Assembly (NCBI GenBank): GCA_964035545.1 | Contig: OZ037772.1 | Location: 8,604,650 to 8,668,649, forward strand | Reading direction: 5' to 3' | From: Bugula neritina | Lineage: Eukaryota > Bryozoa > Gymnolaemata > Cheilostomatida > Bugulidae | DNA length: 64,000 nucleotides | Shown: positions 1-27,399 of the stretch, piece after piece | Numbering within the stretch: position 1 is the first letter of the stretch | Layout: every line of letters begins with the position of its first letter | Position numbers and translations under genes: made by a program | The notes under the pieces: model-generated | Seen by the model: only the letters and a program-made list of their open reading frames with translations | The model's database searches: none | What the model was told of the DNA's origin: nothing

Positions 1-12
1 GATTTATTGCAG

Positions 13-1198
13 GTAACGAGTTGATACATACTCTGACGTCCCAGTACAACTACACTGTTCGCTTTGACATGTGGGCAGTGAATGGAAGCTACATATTTGC
101 AGAGTACACAAGTTTCAAGCTGCTCTCTGAATCCGAAGGCTACAAATTGCTCGTTTCTGGTGAGAACAGAATAGTAATTTTTAAGTTGAAGTATTTTGGC
201 CTTTTAATGTTAGGTTACTTAAATTTAGATTGTGTAACCACGGAAATAGTTATTTATTAAATTATACTGCAAACCAACTCTAATTAAATAAAACCTATTA
301 AGTTTTAGTTAGCAAATTTAATTTCCTTAGTTTTAAGCCTATGTAGACCTCAATAACATCTTGAAAATTGCAAGTGGAACCACATTTTCTACGGATAGCA
401 CAAAGTTGAATTGTAAGAATTTTGTTAGCCCGTTATGCTTTCAAATTATTTGCTCTACTAAATTTTATTTGGAGTTTTCTACCAGAGTATGCTTATATCA
501 CACAGGAGTTGCTTTTCCTTGATTGATAATTGCTATTTGCATGCCACACTATTAAGTAAAACCTGTTTTCTACGTTAAACAACTATTTCTATTTAGGATA
601 CTCTGGCAATGCAACCGATTCTCTCCGACATAGCAATGATATGAGTTTTAGTAGTTATGAAGTGGACAATGATAAGAGCTCAATGCATTGCGCCCTCTTC
701 TACACAGCAGGTTGGCTCTCTTAATTTATCTTGTTCCCTTTGCATAATGCACAGTGCTCCCTCCATATCTCACAGAGCAGCGGGGCTGAAACCTCAATTC
801 ATGATGTAGTGAATACTAGATTTAACGCACGGATCCATTAAATTTGGCCATTTTGTCTCTATACACATATACATAAGCCACAAAAAAGGGGGTTAAAGCC
901 CTTCTCGTGACCAATAGAATTTTGTGAGAAATGGCAGCGCGAGATCTGGAGGGAGCACTGTGCTTCCTTTGCGTAAAGTGATCTCTGTTTTTAGGCTACA
1001 TAGAAACTTATATTCCGATGAGTGTGCAGCAGAATATCAAAAATGCCGAGTCATGTTTTAGGCTGGTGGTATAAACATTGTCAATACTGCAATCTGAATG
1101 GAAGATACACGGTGGGCATGGTCTGGTTCAATCACGTATCAGATGAGTGGGTAGAGCTTAGCAGAACGAAAATAAAGATATCTCGGAATTCGTCATGA
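13..1198 (+). CDS. Fibrinogen-related (FReD) protein, 3' part of gene
   Basis: Three exons are visible: 13-159, 597-710 and 1062-1198, ending in TGA. All introns are phase 1. The 5' border is an AG acceptor at 11-12, so upstream exons lie outside the window. The translation shows the C-terminal half of a fibrinogen C-terminal domain: a strand ending in YTVRFDMW, then a calcium-loop region DNDKSSMHC, then the hallmark GWWYKHC...NLNGRYT block, with paired Cys as in the family. The protein ends about 20 residues after the last conserved block, in basic and Ser-rich sequence. FReD proteins are usually secreted lectin-like or recognition proteins, but the N-terminal part that would define the subclass (ficolin, FREP, tenascin-like) is missing. 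Seen: domain motifs and splice phases. Inferred: secretion and recognition role. It is tail-to-tail with WDR47. Confidence 0.9.
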
Positions 1199-1925
1199 TG
1201 CCTCCCTCATCAGCAAACTACTTCTAATAGCTGAAATGGGATGCCCTTCTTTATGCAAACTAAAATTTCAGTAATATCTAAAAATTTCATTAACCGAGAC
1301 TTATTTCTCAAGTTTATCGATTCATACTATTCATAGCGCAAGTATACAATCAGCAATAATTATTTTTGAACTTTTATGGTACCAAATGTTACTTTCTTCA
1401 TGATCTGATGTATTATTATAAATACTTAGTTGAATGGTGTTTCAAGTGGAATTTTCAATGACAGGTGCTTGTAGATTAATATTATTATTATCATTTATAG
1501 TTACATATTCGTTATATTGTATTTCTAATATTACGACCAATAAATTAAAGCTACAATGCGCTGAGAATAAATATTAAGATGTACATAGAGTCAAATATTA
1601 CAAAATAAATTATCAATAAAATTAAAAAATAACATTTAAATTCATCACAAAATTAAGTCTCACTACAGCCATGGACTTTAAAGAGAGTAGAAAATAGTGC
1701 TTCAATAAATAGAAAAAGGAAAATAAATAATTAACTTTTGTGCAAATAAATAATATACTAGCCATAAAATGCTACACTGTCATACATGAAATGGAACTAC
1801 AATAATTCATTTGAATATATATATGGATGTCAGAAAGACTTCAGTGTCTGGGGCACCATCTTTGAGTCATGACTCTTGTATAATTAGAAGGACCATAGAG
1901 TCTGGCAGACAAACACTGGCGGCGT
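1199..1925. other. Convergent intergenic / 3' UTR space
   Basis: About 730 AT-rich bases between the FReD stop (+) and the WDR47 stop (-). They must hold both 3' ends. I see no coding sequence, and apart from the AATAAA noted separately, no clear element. Confidence 0.6.
1539..1544 (+). other. Candidate polyadenylation signal of the FReD gene
   Basis: An AATAAA hexamer lies 341 bp after the FReD stop and before the convergent WDR47 stop. The region is AT-rich and other near-matches occur close by, so it is only a candidate. Confidence 0.3.
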
Positions 1926-14374
<12,449 letters not shown>

Positions 14375-17300
14375 GGTGACAGGCAGTTTTAACCAATCCT
14401 TAAATGTTTAATTCAACTCATCAGTATCTAAAGGAAAATATATATTTTTAAACTTTGGTCAATTTATTGATAATTAAATGCAAAAATTGAAAGTCTTTTA
14501 GACAGTGAAACAAATTAGAGTAATTAAACAAAATTCCTATTTTGTTGCTGTTATAAATTGTTATAGAAATAAAAATTAGATGAAATAAGAATAAGAATAA
14601 AATGAGGTCTTAACTTCTATATGGCTATGCTTATAAAACTATCATATTCTGTTGTTCTAGCCCACAATTACACTTTTAAGTAGTCTTTTCTAAATTCAAT
14701 AGTCACTCTACAAGTACATGCCTTGAGAAAAACATTGGGTAACTGGGATAGGTTCAAACCTCAGAAAAGTCATATTGTCATTAGGTATTTGAGTTGATCG
14801 ATACCTATTTGATTAACAACACATCACCTAAGAAAGAATGGGTACACTAAAACATAATGAACAAAAAGTGGTTACAGATTGCTAGCAGTCAATACATGAG
14901 TGCCCATAGAGCCGGCCTGCAAGTGCCCTACCAACCTAATCTAATTATACTAAAACATATGTCTTTACCAGCTGAATGGTTTATGTATAAAACAGAAAAG
15001 AAGGCTGTAACAACCAAACTCAAAACACTATACTTAAATCTGTATTGATATCCAATGGCTAGTTTAACCAAGTACAACTTGGAAATTGCCATTAACTGAC
15101 TAAGCTATGGGTTAAAAGGTTGAAGTAATATCAGTAAGCAGTATATATAGCAATTGACCAAGTGAATTAGTATCATAGTTATATTTTATAGTTACAATGA
15201 CACTTACACACTAAACAGGCCGAGCAATCCTTTAGAATAATGCTTGAACCTAAATTTTATAGTTGGTGCTAATATTATTCATAGAGGCTTTTTATTAATT
15301 TTGCTTTAGCAGTTACTTTAGGCAAGATATAATTTATTTAGGGTTGTATGATCTATTTTATATTATTAGTATTACATTACACTGGATCACACTGAAACTG
15401 TGTCTAATTCGAAACTAAGAATGAGACTATCATCATACTCATAGTAATACTGATAGATTTAAAGATTTTTTTCCTCCTCAGCTACGTCTACAGCCATTAT
15501 CAGTATTCAACAATAAAAAAACTATTAGTATAAGTATTACTACTCATTTAAATTTGTGACTACAACTTGAATCATACTCATACTGATACTCATAGTCATA
15601 CTCATACTGTGGGTATAAATATAATTTGCTATTGTCAATTATGCTTGCTACTACTACTACTAGTACTACTAGTAGTAGTATTCTCAGTTCAGCGGGTTCA
15701 AAGCAGTTACACCAATCAGACTAATGACTAACAGTGACACTAGACCTAGTGCACGTGACTAACTAAGTAAGACTACGTCTAAGTCGAAGTGTAATACTAA
15801 TAATAGTGTTACTAACACTAACCTAGTCCAACTCTTACTCTAGGCCTACGGACTAACAGTAACAGTTATACTTACACTTTACAGTAAGGAGAAGAAAACT
15901 GAAACATAAAAAGCTTACAAAAATAGGAACACTTGCCTTTTAAAAAAAAATTAAAAAAAAACTATGTTTTCACATGAGTTGAGTAGAACAGTGTAAGTTT
16001 TGACATTGCCACACTGATACTATTACTAGTTAATTGCATGCACTTTAGTTTATTTCAAATCAATATCAGTATGCTATAATTTGTTACCGCGAGTCGGCTA
16101 TAGGTAGCTCAAAAGCATGAGAAGGTCATTTATGAAAAACGGTGGTCAACGGCAGCCACCCGAATAAAAAATCTATAAGATTTATTTTTAAACGTCGTAA
16201 TAAATTGCTTTCAAGAGCAGACAACTTGTAGTTATTGCCTGGTGAAGAATTTCATGTAGAGTGAGACATTCAAAACATGGATTGCAGCTAACAGAAAATG
16301 ATGTTTGAGGCAACGAAATTTATTTTACAGTTTTTTTTTAAAATACAAATCTAATATTGGCAGGTATCATCATATTCTTTTCAATAATTTTTACGAATTG
16401 AATCCAATGTTAAGACAAAAAAGCAGGTGCCATAACAATTATTTCATTATAAATGACTTAGACACCTTAAACATAGAAAATAACAATAAAAGGATATAAT
16501 AAAATAGTGGTAAACATTGTGCAATAAAATGCAAACTAAAGCATAAAAGTCTATGTTAGCTTTTTGGCAATAAATAAAAAAAGCATAAAATTATTATGAA
16601 TCTTCAAAATTATGACATTAAGATAAAAAATATTTGCAATAAAAATAGTTTTTAGTCAAATTAAAAGATAAAAACCTTATTAAAAGCAATCATAATGTTT
16701 AAGTGCAAATTATAAAGTTTCCACAACACTTAGAGTGAAACGTTTAAGTGTTGTAAGCATTTCAATTCAGAAAAAACATTTCTGCTTGTAGCGGGAGCAC
16801 ACAACACCAACTGAGCATGCCTTCTCTTATATGAATTGTGGAATGAAAAAAATGAAAGAATTGTTTTTAAAATATTACACAAAAGTAACAAATACATTTG
16901 AATGAGAAATAAATTGTTGCAAAAATAATAGAAAAAAAAGAAGAAATATTTGACTCGCCAGCAGGACTTAAAGGATGGAGGAAACTTTCTACTACAAACA
17001 TTAATAGCCTGAGGCTATACTTCCTGCATATAGGCACCACAGACAACGTCTATTGTATAACACATTACTAGTTTTTTTTAGTGTGAGGTAAAAAAACTCT
17101 TGGGCTGGAGACCTAATTATTAGTCTTATGTTCAGTCGTTTCAGTATTATCAAGAAAATGCAAACATCAAAAACATGGCTGATTGAACCCCAACACCTTC
17201 AAATCCTAAACAAACTATACAAAATTTCTGAGAAAATAGAATTATTATAATAAAATAGACATGGTCTATGCTCTATAGACAGCCATACACGACCTAGCAT

Positions 17301-17572
17301 AAACATTGCCTTGTAACACGCAGTGTAACTATAGCAACTAAAATAGATACAGTACACACAGTATACTACACTGCATGTACTGTAATACTATATAGCAATA
17401 GTAATACATATATAGCGATATATAGCAAGAGTAATACATAATAATTACACTGTGCTGTATATAGTAATAGTAACATATAGCAATTATATATAACAAGAGT
17501 AATACACAGTACTACACTGTACTGTACATAGTAACACATTGTGATGTGTATAGCATTAGGTCCATAACACTG
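14375..17572. other. Intergenic: WDR47 upstream / NEK downstream
   Basis: About 3.2 kb, AT-rich. It should hold the WDR47 promoter and 5' UTR and the NEK 3' UTR. Visible items: a short ACT/AGT trinucleotide run near 15650-15680 and many isolated A/T runs. No coding exon is recognisable. Confidence 0.6.
17325..17338 (+). promoter_or_regulatory. X-box-like palindrome (weak)
   Basis: GTAACTATAGCAAC fits the loose RFX pattern GTHNYYATRRNAAC. It lies 235 bp beyond the NEK stop codon, so a regulatory role is doubtful; recorded because similar motifs occur near EVI5. Confidence 0.2.
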
Positions 17573-20500
17573 TTACTCGGCGGGTTGTTGGGCAGCCTGT
17601 ACGCCCCTCATATGCATGGTGTTGGCGACTTCAAACACATACTTGATATCTGGTCTCTTGTCGGGGTTTGAGTTGATGCATTCGGCAATGAGATTCCTTA
17701 ACTGAAAGCGAGTAAAATTAAAAATATACCAACATGTGCTTTTCAGACTTTCCAAAGCAAAATCCATGTTCATGGTTTAAGAAATGCTCGATTAATAAAC
17801 TAAAAAATAGTATAACTGATTATATAATTTTCTTGTAAATAGTATTCAATATAGATAATTATAACTAAAAAAAAGATAAATTTAAAATAATTTAAATCAA
17901 AACAGTCCAAAGTATATAAACCATGCAAAAGTGGTTCTACAATTTGCATAGAGTAATTTTAACAAATTCATCTAAACAATTAATATCTTAATACAATGTT
18001 GCATTCTATTTGCGGAGCATTGAATAGTGAAAAATTTTTTTTTAAAAATAGTATGACGTAGCATAGGTACCTCATGTTTGTAGTGATCAGATGGTAAGGG
18101 TGGGTAATCACACTGTTCAATCTTTTGACACAGAGAGTAGAGGTTCATTTTATCTCCATAGAATGGTGATTGCAGGGCAGCCATCTGTGTATGATAAGAG
18201 TATGTATATATAATAAATAGCAGAAAGCAGATGTGGAGTAGAGGTCGAGTAAAATCAAATATATAATGGGGGAACACAACCCCCATTTTATTTCACAACA
18301 ATAGAAAAAATGGTTTATTAGGTGTAAGGGAAAGTTTAAAGTATGAAATAGTACAGAAAATCACTTTATTTTCACAACTTATTCATATTACTTGAATGCC
18401 TAATAAATTTGATAAATAATGCAATATTATTTATTATCGCTAATTATTTGCTAACAATTCAATATGCTCCATCCATGTTCTGATTTAAACTAATTGTTTA
18501 TATGTACTTCCAACTACAAGGACATGTAAGTTAAGAATTTCGAATGTTACAAAACTATTACACCTGCAACATTTGTTTTAAGCAGAGTAAACTATACACA
18601 ACCTTCGAATATACAATTTACCATAAAAAACACAAAAATAAAAATATCGTTGGTGAAAAACATCTTTTAAGAAGGGATTACTGCAACTGTCACGATTGAA
18701 CATGGAGAGCATTTTTATATTTGGACATAATGAAGACATAAACTACATTTTATCACATAAGAATTTAGCTTTTCGTAACTGTTCAATTACAGATGATAAT
18801 TTGATATGAATCTTTATCTATACCTCTAAAACCAGGTGTTTAAACACTTTCTAGCTATCACTTTACTCTGTTATCTAATGCTTCAAGTTTTGCAAACAAA
18901 AATTATAAATAAACCCAAGAATGACTATGCTGACTATTTTTTTAATTTTTTATTATGAAAATACTAACTTAAACAGAACATGTTTGTAGAGAAAACATTA
19001 AGCTGATGTCTCATACAAGGAATGATAACTCCATACATTACCTCATAAAGAAGACAACCCAGAGACCAAATGTCTGACTTGAAGTCGTATCCTTTCTCGT
19101 GAATCCTTTCTGGTGACATGTAGTATGGTGTACCGACTAGAGGAAATAGTAACGCATCACAATAAATCTCACGATAAATGTAAACATTACCTTTAAAATA
19201 TACTACTCAATATCAAAAAAGTTAGTTTTGTTGTTCACACAAACACCTGGAAATGTCTTATTTTTGAAGTCTGTATAATGTATATTATTAAAAGATCTGC
19301 CATATGATGGGAAGCTTAGGATTTACTGAATTTGTTTGGTACACCAAGGAACTCAACTCCAAAAAAATTAAAAGTGTAATATTGAAATGTATTATATATT
19401 TGAAAATTCAGGTTTAGCCTTTTAGCAGGATATTCATCTCTGTGCATTAAACATATCATGGTCATAGTGTACTATGCTAAAGAAATACATCAGGCCATAA
19501 AATTATAGCCAATAGCTTTACTTAGCAGAAAAACCTTGGAAATTCACAAATGATTTAACCAATAGTAACACGACTTGCATTCACAGTTGATAGCCAATAG
19601 CAGCAGGAGTAACAAACAGGCAAAATCACTAACCAATAGCCATTGGAGTTAGTAAATCTGATAACAAATAGGAATAATGAGTAACATCAACCTACCCAAG
19701 GAGACTGCTCTTGTGGTTTTAGAACTGAAATATCGTCCCAGCCCTAAATCACCAAGCTTCACAATGCCTTGTGCAGTTATAAAAACATTGGCCGGCTTTA
19801 TATCTGTAAATTATAGAAAAAGTTATTATTAAAAAATACCTAATCTCTTTTTCAAATATGAAGAAACACAAAAATATGGATATTCATGTTTGATTAATTA
19901 CTTTTGTGTGCTTATCTTGCGCCTAAGTATGAAAGATTTAATCAGCAATTGAACATTCTAGAAAAATAAAATTACCAGTTTTTTTAAAAATAATATTCTT
20001 TAGCTAAATACCGATACTAAATTTACCATCAACTATCCCAATATAAACCATACTTATTATGAACTGCTACCAAAATATTACTTAAAGTAAATTCTTATGA
20101 AAAAACTCTTAAAGATAGTATTAAAAGTAATAAAACGAAAAATAATGGATCCATGACCTCTCCATATTACACTGACCTCTATGCATGATTCGTCTATCAT
20201 GCATGTGACTCAGAGCGCCGCAGATCTGAATGAAGTACTTCCATACAGTCCTCTCTGGAATGAGTCTGTTCTGTTTCTTGAAATGTTTGATCATTCTAGA
20301 AAGATCTCCGGCGTCTGCTAGCTCCAGGACGATGTTCAAGTCGTTGTCCTCAATGAAGGAGGCTAAGTATTTGATAATGTTGGGGTGATTTAATTGCTGC
20401 AAAATATATCCATTCATCATGCACATTAGGAGGTACAAGAGTTGTTTGTAAAATGTGTTTTAAATATTTATTTATCCCATATTCATTAGATAGTTGAATT

Positions 20501-21771
20501 TGCTGTAAAATTTGTATTGATTGTTTTTTCTTTGAAAATATAAATACAAAGGTTATTGATCATATTTCTCATTAGAAGAATCCCAGTTTTAATCACATCG
20601 GACAAGGTAAAATTTATTAGATTGTCAACAAACCACTTTATCAAAAAACTCACATTTTATGTTTAAAACTTCGATTAATACAAAAAATGTAAAGGAATAT
20701 ATTTGTATTTAATCGAGTCTATGTGGTTAAAAATGTACTTTAATGAGAACACAATTACTGAATGATTGAGTCAATCAAATTACAACAGCTTCCCAATGTG
20801 TCACAAAATTAAATACGCGAGTTAAATATCAATTGGAACAGTTCAAACAAGTCATCTAGAAACTAAAAATCTAATATCATTTACCTGTTACCATGACACT
20901 CAATATAGATCAGTTATAGAAAGTGAAACACATTTATACATGAAACATTTCTTGTCAGACTTCTGCTGATAGAATCAAAACTAAAATTAGCCTCAGGCCT
21001 ACAGTATCCTGAACCTTACCTTGAGCAGGTCTATCTCTTTAATACAATCTTGCCTAGCCTTGGCATCCATCATCTCAAAAATCTAAAATGTTCATAATGA
21101 AAAGTAGAAAAAGCAGCTGCTGTTTAATTTAATAAAAAAAATTTTTTTATTAGAGTTGAGCTTTCACTTATAATATATAGATCAAGGGGCACTTGCATAG
21201 AATGAGTTCTTAGTATACTATCAGCCTTTAAGTTTCAGAGTAGATATGAGAATACGATGAACAAGGGCTTGCTGTTCACTACTAAATGAGTTGATATTGG
21301 AAGGACTTTACTTTACTTAATTTATTAAAGGCACACAACTACGGAACCTTTTTTCTAATATAATTCCTGTGAGTGAGAAATATTTATTGATTTATTACAA
21401 CAGGGCCAACTTTTCTGGAGTGACATAAAGCTATATTTGACCAGGGTCAAAAATTATATATGTTCTATAGTCTATGCTCTATTACAGAACTACATAAAGA
21501 TTGCATAAACAAAAACAAAGAAAAAACATTCAATTGACTAACAAGGATTAACAAACTGATGATTAAAATTATTCCTTATATTAATTATTTTATATACCTG
21601 AACTTTCTTCAAGGCTACAATAGTATTATCCACGACGCATCTGGCCCGATATACTTCCGAGAATTGCCCCTTTCCGATCTTCTTGTCAATCTCAAAATTC
21701 TTCATAGCATTGTACTTGTCTCCACTCGTGCCGTTTGAATCAGAATGTGAAATATCCATCTCTGCAGCCAT
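17573..21771 (-). CDS. Nek7: Serine/threonine kinase of the NEK6/NEK7 type, 7 exons
   Basis: Exons: 21771-21598, 21082-21020, 20396-20177, 19803-19696, 19136-19042, 18184-18071, 17701-17573 (TAA), 903 nt, 300 aa (human NEK7 is 302). All phases agree. Residues 1-24 are a short disordered extension; the rest is one kinase domain with no C-terminal tail, the NEK6/7 layout. Visible residues: glycine loop GKGQFSEV (33-40), Lys55 in ALKKV, HRD completed across an intron at 153, DLG at 171-173 (NEK6/7 use DLG, not DFG), activation-loop Ser187 before [10 protein letters not shown]. Tyr89 in IIKYLASF aligns with the autoinhibitory Tyr97 of NEK7. In vertebrates these kinases act below NEK9 in mitotic spindle assembly (known). 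One gene here probably represents the ancestor of the vertebrate pair, so NEK6 versus NEK7 cannot be decided. Confidence 0.95.
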
Positions 21772-21804
21772 TGTTTTACTACTAAGCAGTTTTGAATGAA
21801 TGTA

Positions 21805-21844
21805 AACTCTATATAAATAAATATATATAAATAAATATATATAA

Positions 21845-21896
<52 letters not shown>
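21805..21896. repeat. (TATAAATA)n/(TA)n microsatellite upstream of NEK
   Basis: Begins 34 bp upstream of the NEK ATG: TATAAATAAATATA repeats merging into a pure (AT)n tract. It could lie in the 5' UTR or promoter. Confidence 0.95.
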
Positions 21897-21898
<2 letters not shown>

Positions 21899-24800
21899 GT
21901 GGAACTCGGTTACTTCTAGAGAGTCAAAAGTTGAGCATCTCAACAACAATAATCAGAAAAAACGAAACCAACAATAGCTGGAGTTGATTTCAGTTTCAGA
22001 TGGCTTGTTGAAATGAAATTTAACAAACTCAGTGTCTTTTTCAAAGGAATTTTTGCCCAGCTTGTAAATTTCTTGTGACTTGTGGTTACAGATATTATAT
22101 CAAACCAACATCTTGTGATAAGCTATTGATTACACAAGTATATATATGTATTGAAGTTGCTACTACAAATGTCACCTAAAACATACACACATTCTCTCTG
22201 ATATTAAAAAAAACCTTTAATTTGCAGCACTGCGCACAGCACCTTCACTCTGAATAAGCTATAACACTTAAAACTTGTAACATGCTTATAGAAACTGAGT
22301 ATAGTTAAAATTGGTTTTAACTAATTTTACTTGTTTGACTTTTAATCACTAGGCTAATGTACTATTCTTTCAATATCTTTATTCCTATAAAAAAAACTCA
22401 TAAACAATGCCGGAAAATTCCACCAACAATTGCACTGATTACAATATTTAGGGTTAATTCAGCAAATATAAACTGTTTAGGTCTGGACTAATAGTTAGAA
22501 TAATTAATCTAAGGGAAGCACAATTTTCAGGTCTGTCTGACATTTAAGTCATTAAAATTGAGTTTGACTATTACTTCAAGTAAAGTATTAGTAATCTAAC
22601 TTAGCGTTAATGTGAACAGAAATAATTTGCAAACCTGAAAACTATTGTGACTTGTAAAGCAGAAATAGAAGAAATAAAATAAAATGGTTCATTTTTATTA
22701 CACTAATTTGAAGTATTAATTCAAATATAACAATAACATAACTATTGCTAATAGAACTATAACTAACACTATAACAATAAGTTAATGTATAAGTATAACA
22801 ATTGGTTAAAGTATGAATAACACTAACTGCAAGTATCAGTATGGCTATTGTAATTAGTAGTACTAATCAGCACTAGAGTCACAATCACTATCAGTATCTC
22901 TATCACAGTTCTTACAATATGATAATGATATGCGTTTGAGATTAGTATGACTATGATTATCACCATCAGCCTCAATATCAATATGAATATGAGCATGCTA
23001 TAAATATGTGAATGCAGATCAAGCTTAATGTTATTATTATTAATTATATAATTTGAAGCTACGCACATTCACGTTGAATTTCATTTTGAGTCACTCACAT
23101 GGACAGTTCAGTGACACTCACCAGTCTAAGTCTCAGTCTGAGTCACACTCTGACTTACTCACACTCACACTGACACTCACACTGTCTGTTACATAAAATT
23201 AAATGACAATGATAAGCATTATTGCAAACAAAATTTATAGGTATTATAATGCAATAAAACTAATCTAATTATTACTGTGTGAAAACGCAATAAATGTAAA
23301 ATAAAGAGCTTAATTTTTTATAAAAATCAGGTAAAATGATCGTCAGTTTGAGTACAGCTTAAAATTTTTTGAGTAGTGACTCCTTGTGTGGTTTCGTTGC
23401 CGATGACGCCAGAGAGCATCCGTATCCGTATTGTAACCTGAGCTATACTCGCTAGAATAGGCTTGACCCGAAGTAGAAAACCCTAGTTTGTAATATAACA
23501 TTCAGCAATGAGCTCAATAATTATTAACTATTCCAGCTCAGTGACATTCAGATGCTACACCCGTTCTACATATTCAGTATTTTATGGAGCCGTGGGCTAT
23601 TTACAAAAATAATAATTTCAGTATGAGCCTGATTTAGTTTTTAAAAAGTTGATAGTAGTTTTTTTACCTATTACGGGTATTACCAATAAATAATTTACTC
23701 ACCCATTACAATTGAAAGGATATACCACTGGTGTTTACAACGGGACTACATAAGCTTTGAAATATCTACTCACTGTTAGTACCACTAGTTATAATTAAAC
23801 TTTTAAAGTGTTTGATTACAAGTTCAAGTTGAAGTTTACAATCAAATTTGATATTCGAATTCGATCGCAAGCAGTCACAATCAGTGGGTCACTAGCAATA
23901 TCATTATGATTATGACAATCACAGTGACAATGATCAGAAGTCGATGAGCGAATAACAATCACAATTTGAACGCCAAGTTCGAAAGCAAAGGTACGAGTAT
24001 GACTATGACTATGAGGTTTAAATTGATTTCGCAACATCAGTTTAATCTAATACTAAAAGTAAAAGTAATACTAATACTAATACATTAGCAATAGTAATAG
24101 CAATACAATAGTAATAGTATTAGTAATGCTAATTTTAATATTAATACTGTTACAATACTATTAGTATTAGTATTAGCCAAAATAAAAGGGAGAATCAGCT
24201 CCAAAAAAATATTTATATATTAAGAATAACATAACTTTAAGTTTATTATTAAATTTATTGTTATATAAATTTAAAGTTGTAATAAATAAAATAAGGTTTG
24301 AGTAAAATAATTATTTGAATTTAGTTCAATTATATTCATTGTATCTAAACTGAAGATCAATGAATATCATGGTGATAATGATGATGAGCTGATAGTAATG
24401 GACTAATAGTAAAGTAGTAGTAATAGTAATACTAATAGTACTACTCATAATGAGATGATGACACTATGATCATAATCATAATGATACGTTGATTGTCCAT
24501 GTTTTACTTGTAGTTGTAATTTTTTTGACTTGAGTTTAAGTTATACTTATTATCACCAGTTATTGTTTTACTTACTGCTATTATAATTGTTAATGGTGAT
24601 TGCATTTTTATATTGTGTCATATTGTATCAATTTCTTCAATGTTACTGGTTATGGCTTATAATTCGAACTATCAACATCACCATTTGATACTTCGGTGAC
24701 TGTAAGTGTACTTGGTTTTAATGCTTTTTATTCTATTGTGATTATGACAAAGTAATTATGATTAGCAATAAATATAACAGTCATGTCTATGGTAAATATT

Positions 24801-27399
24801 ATATTGTTAGTAGAATTATTAGTATGAAAATCATAATGAATATACTGCTGAAACTTGCCTTTACTGATTTCTAATCTGAGTTTTAAGCTCAATAATTGAG
24901 CAATAGTGTGAATCTGCTTTTTAGTATAAAACTATTATCTATTTACTATTATCTATTATCTATTAGCTCTTATCTATTACCTATTATCTATCAATCTTAT
25001 TTAGTGTTACTGTAGCATACTGGAAAATCTTTATTGAATAAACTATCATATCAAGTCAATAAGAATATTGACAATAGGATTGCTAATATGTTGATACTAA
25101 GTTTGTAATTCATACTACTACATTCAGTAATTACTCTTACTGATAATGATAATAACTGAGGGTTTAGGTTGCAAAGTCCACCACTTGTAGCAATCCTAGT
25201 TATTATGAACCATCTATGCTAGTCATCTAATCTTTAATTTAGATGTTTGTTGCTCCCAGTAATATGATTTCTTATCTGTAACTACTAGCAGCACTGAGCT
25301 CTGTAATCCTAATCACTTTCCAGATTTTCACAGTGACTAACTTTGCTCATGTTCATATTAAGCAACACACTCACAATTTTGATTTTAAATACTAACTTTA
25401 ATTTTTGCCATTTTCACAAAACAATAGTTATTCAGTTATAATTGAGTTTCTTTAGGCATAATTTAGGCTAGTACCTACTCTGGTACTTATCCTTTCTACA
25501 GTGTAATTATTCTCATACTAGCATATTTTCAGTTTCAACACCGAGCAACAAAAGGTGTTTAATGTTCAAAGGTTGATAAATTTTCATGAGCACAGTCTAA
25601 ACTTTAGAGTCTAAAGTATCACCGAGTCCAGTGTCATTGAACCATCACAGTTTGGGTGAAAAATTCCAGCATTTGGAAGGGTTTCTATTCACTTTGTACT
25701 GTCTCTCAGTAGTAGAAACTTAATTACTTTCTCTTCAGCAGTAGCAGTAGATGGGATATCCACATTCTCATGTCCATGTAAAACTACACATACTGAAGGA
25801 TTTATTGTTCATTGAAGCATGACTGTGTGAAGGTTGCGTAAATTTCTTTCTCATCAATAGTTGAGTTCATTAGAATATAGCAAGTGTGCACTGTTATGTA
25901 TCTTCCTGGCAGATGAATTAACCTTGCAAGGGTCTGTTTGGCTGTTGTGTAATTCTAATGTGAATTCTTACTGGGTGGACAAAAGCTCTTGTGATTGCAT
26001 TTTCTGTTTCGCAAGTTGGAGGGTTTTTCTAAATCTGCCGACAATTTACAGTTCACTAGACTTCCTTGCTTTGATTTTCACAAAAAAGAATTTTATCAAA
26101 ATGATATTATAATATGAAATTTTGTCCTTTTATTTTGTTTTGTTATCAGCACAAGTAGCTAGTTTATTGTTCAAAACAGTTTCCTGTGACTAACAAAATG
26201 ATAGACATACTTTATCTGCATGTACTCTTAATCTGGATGTGATAAAACAACCAATTTTCAAGCTAAGTTTGAGTCATTTTTCATCTAATGCCTTGTTGCC
26301 TTGTACACGGAGTATTGTTACTTAAGTGGTTGGAGAGTGGTTTGAATCAACTGATATAGGCTATTAGTCATGTTTAGAGATAATAGGAAATTAGGTGTCA
26401 ATCACTGAATGCCAATTGGGACCTTTTCTCTCTCATAACTAGTGTATGCAGGTGAAACTGCCTAATAACTTTGTGTTAGAATCTACTTTGTTCTGATTTC
26501 TAATTAACAAATTCATTTCTCCACAGTACCACTTGCCATTTCATTTCTGGTTCAGACCTTGTTGCAGTTATATGCAGACTGTTGGTGTTAGTTGGACGTT
26601 ATAAAATGGTATTACATTGTTATATGATATATGGTTATGTTCAGTGAATGTAATCCCTTAGTTGTAAAGATTTATGTTGGAGAAGGGAGGAGTTATTTTC
26701 TATAGTAATTAGGTTTAAGGGACCCTTGTTTTTAGTAAAGTTATACTTTCACAAGTTAGAAGTACTAGCTTGTTGAACTCATTTCTAACGTTGATGTCTA
26801 ATAGCAGTTTGAGTTCTGGCTATAGTTTGTTTAGCCTGTGTATCTTCTGTGTGGCAAATAGATGTGATCAAAACAAGACGTCGTTTACCAGGGAACTAAG
26901 GTTTCAAACCCCAAAGCTAAACAAAAAATCTGGAGGTCAGAGTTTAGTAAACTAAACCTTTATAGATACTTTGATTTAGTTCTGTCTGACTTAGTTTATC
27001 TCATTGTACAGCCATAAGAAAAAGGAAGTGGTTTGAACTTCCCTGTTCAGTTAATCAAGGGTAGACCTTAGGATAAGTAAATCCTAGACATTGAGAAAGT
27101 AAATCATAGATCATATAATTCTGTTCTATTCTCAACTCCTGCAATTCTGTTTGGTGATAAGAATTGCTGGCACCATTCTGGTGGAAACTATAAATATATC
27201 CAGGAAGGGCTGATCTTGAGTGCATTTGCTTGTTGGCATGCATCTGAATTTAAATTTAAATTTAAATTTGACATCTGAATTTAAACAGCATATTTGTTAC
27301 AAATGCTCTGGTCATACAAGTACAGCCTAGTGAACATGGAAATATCATTGCACTTGATTGTGTCAGCATTGGCCAGACCTATGGGTGAACTAGGCACCA

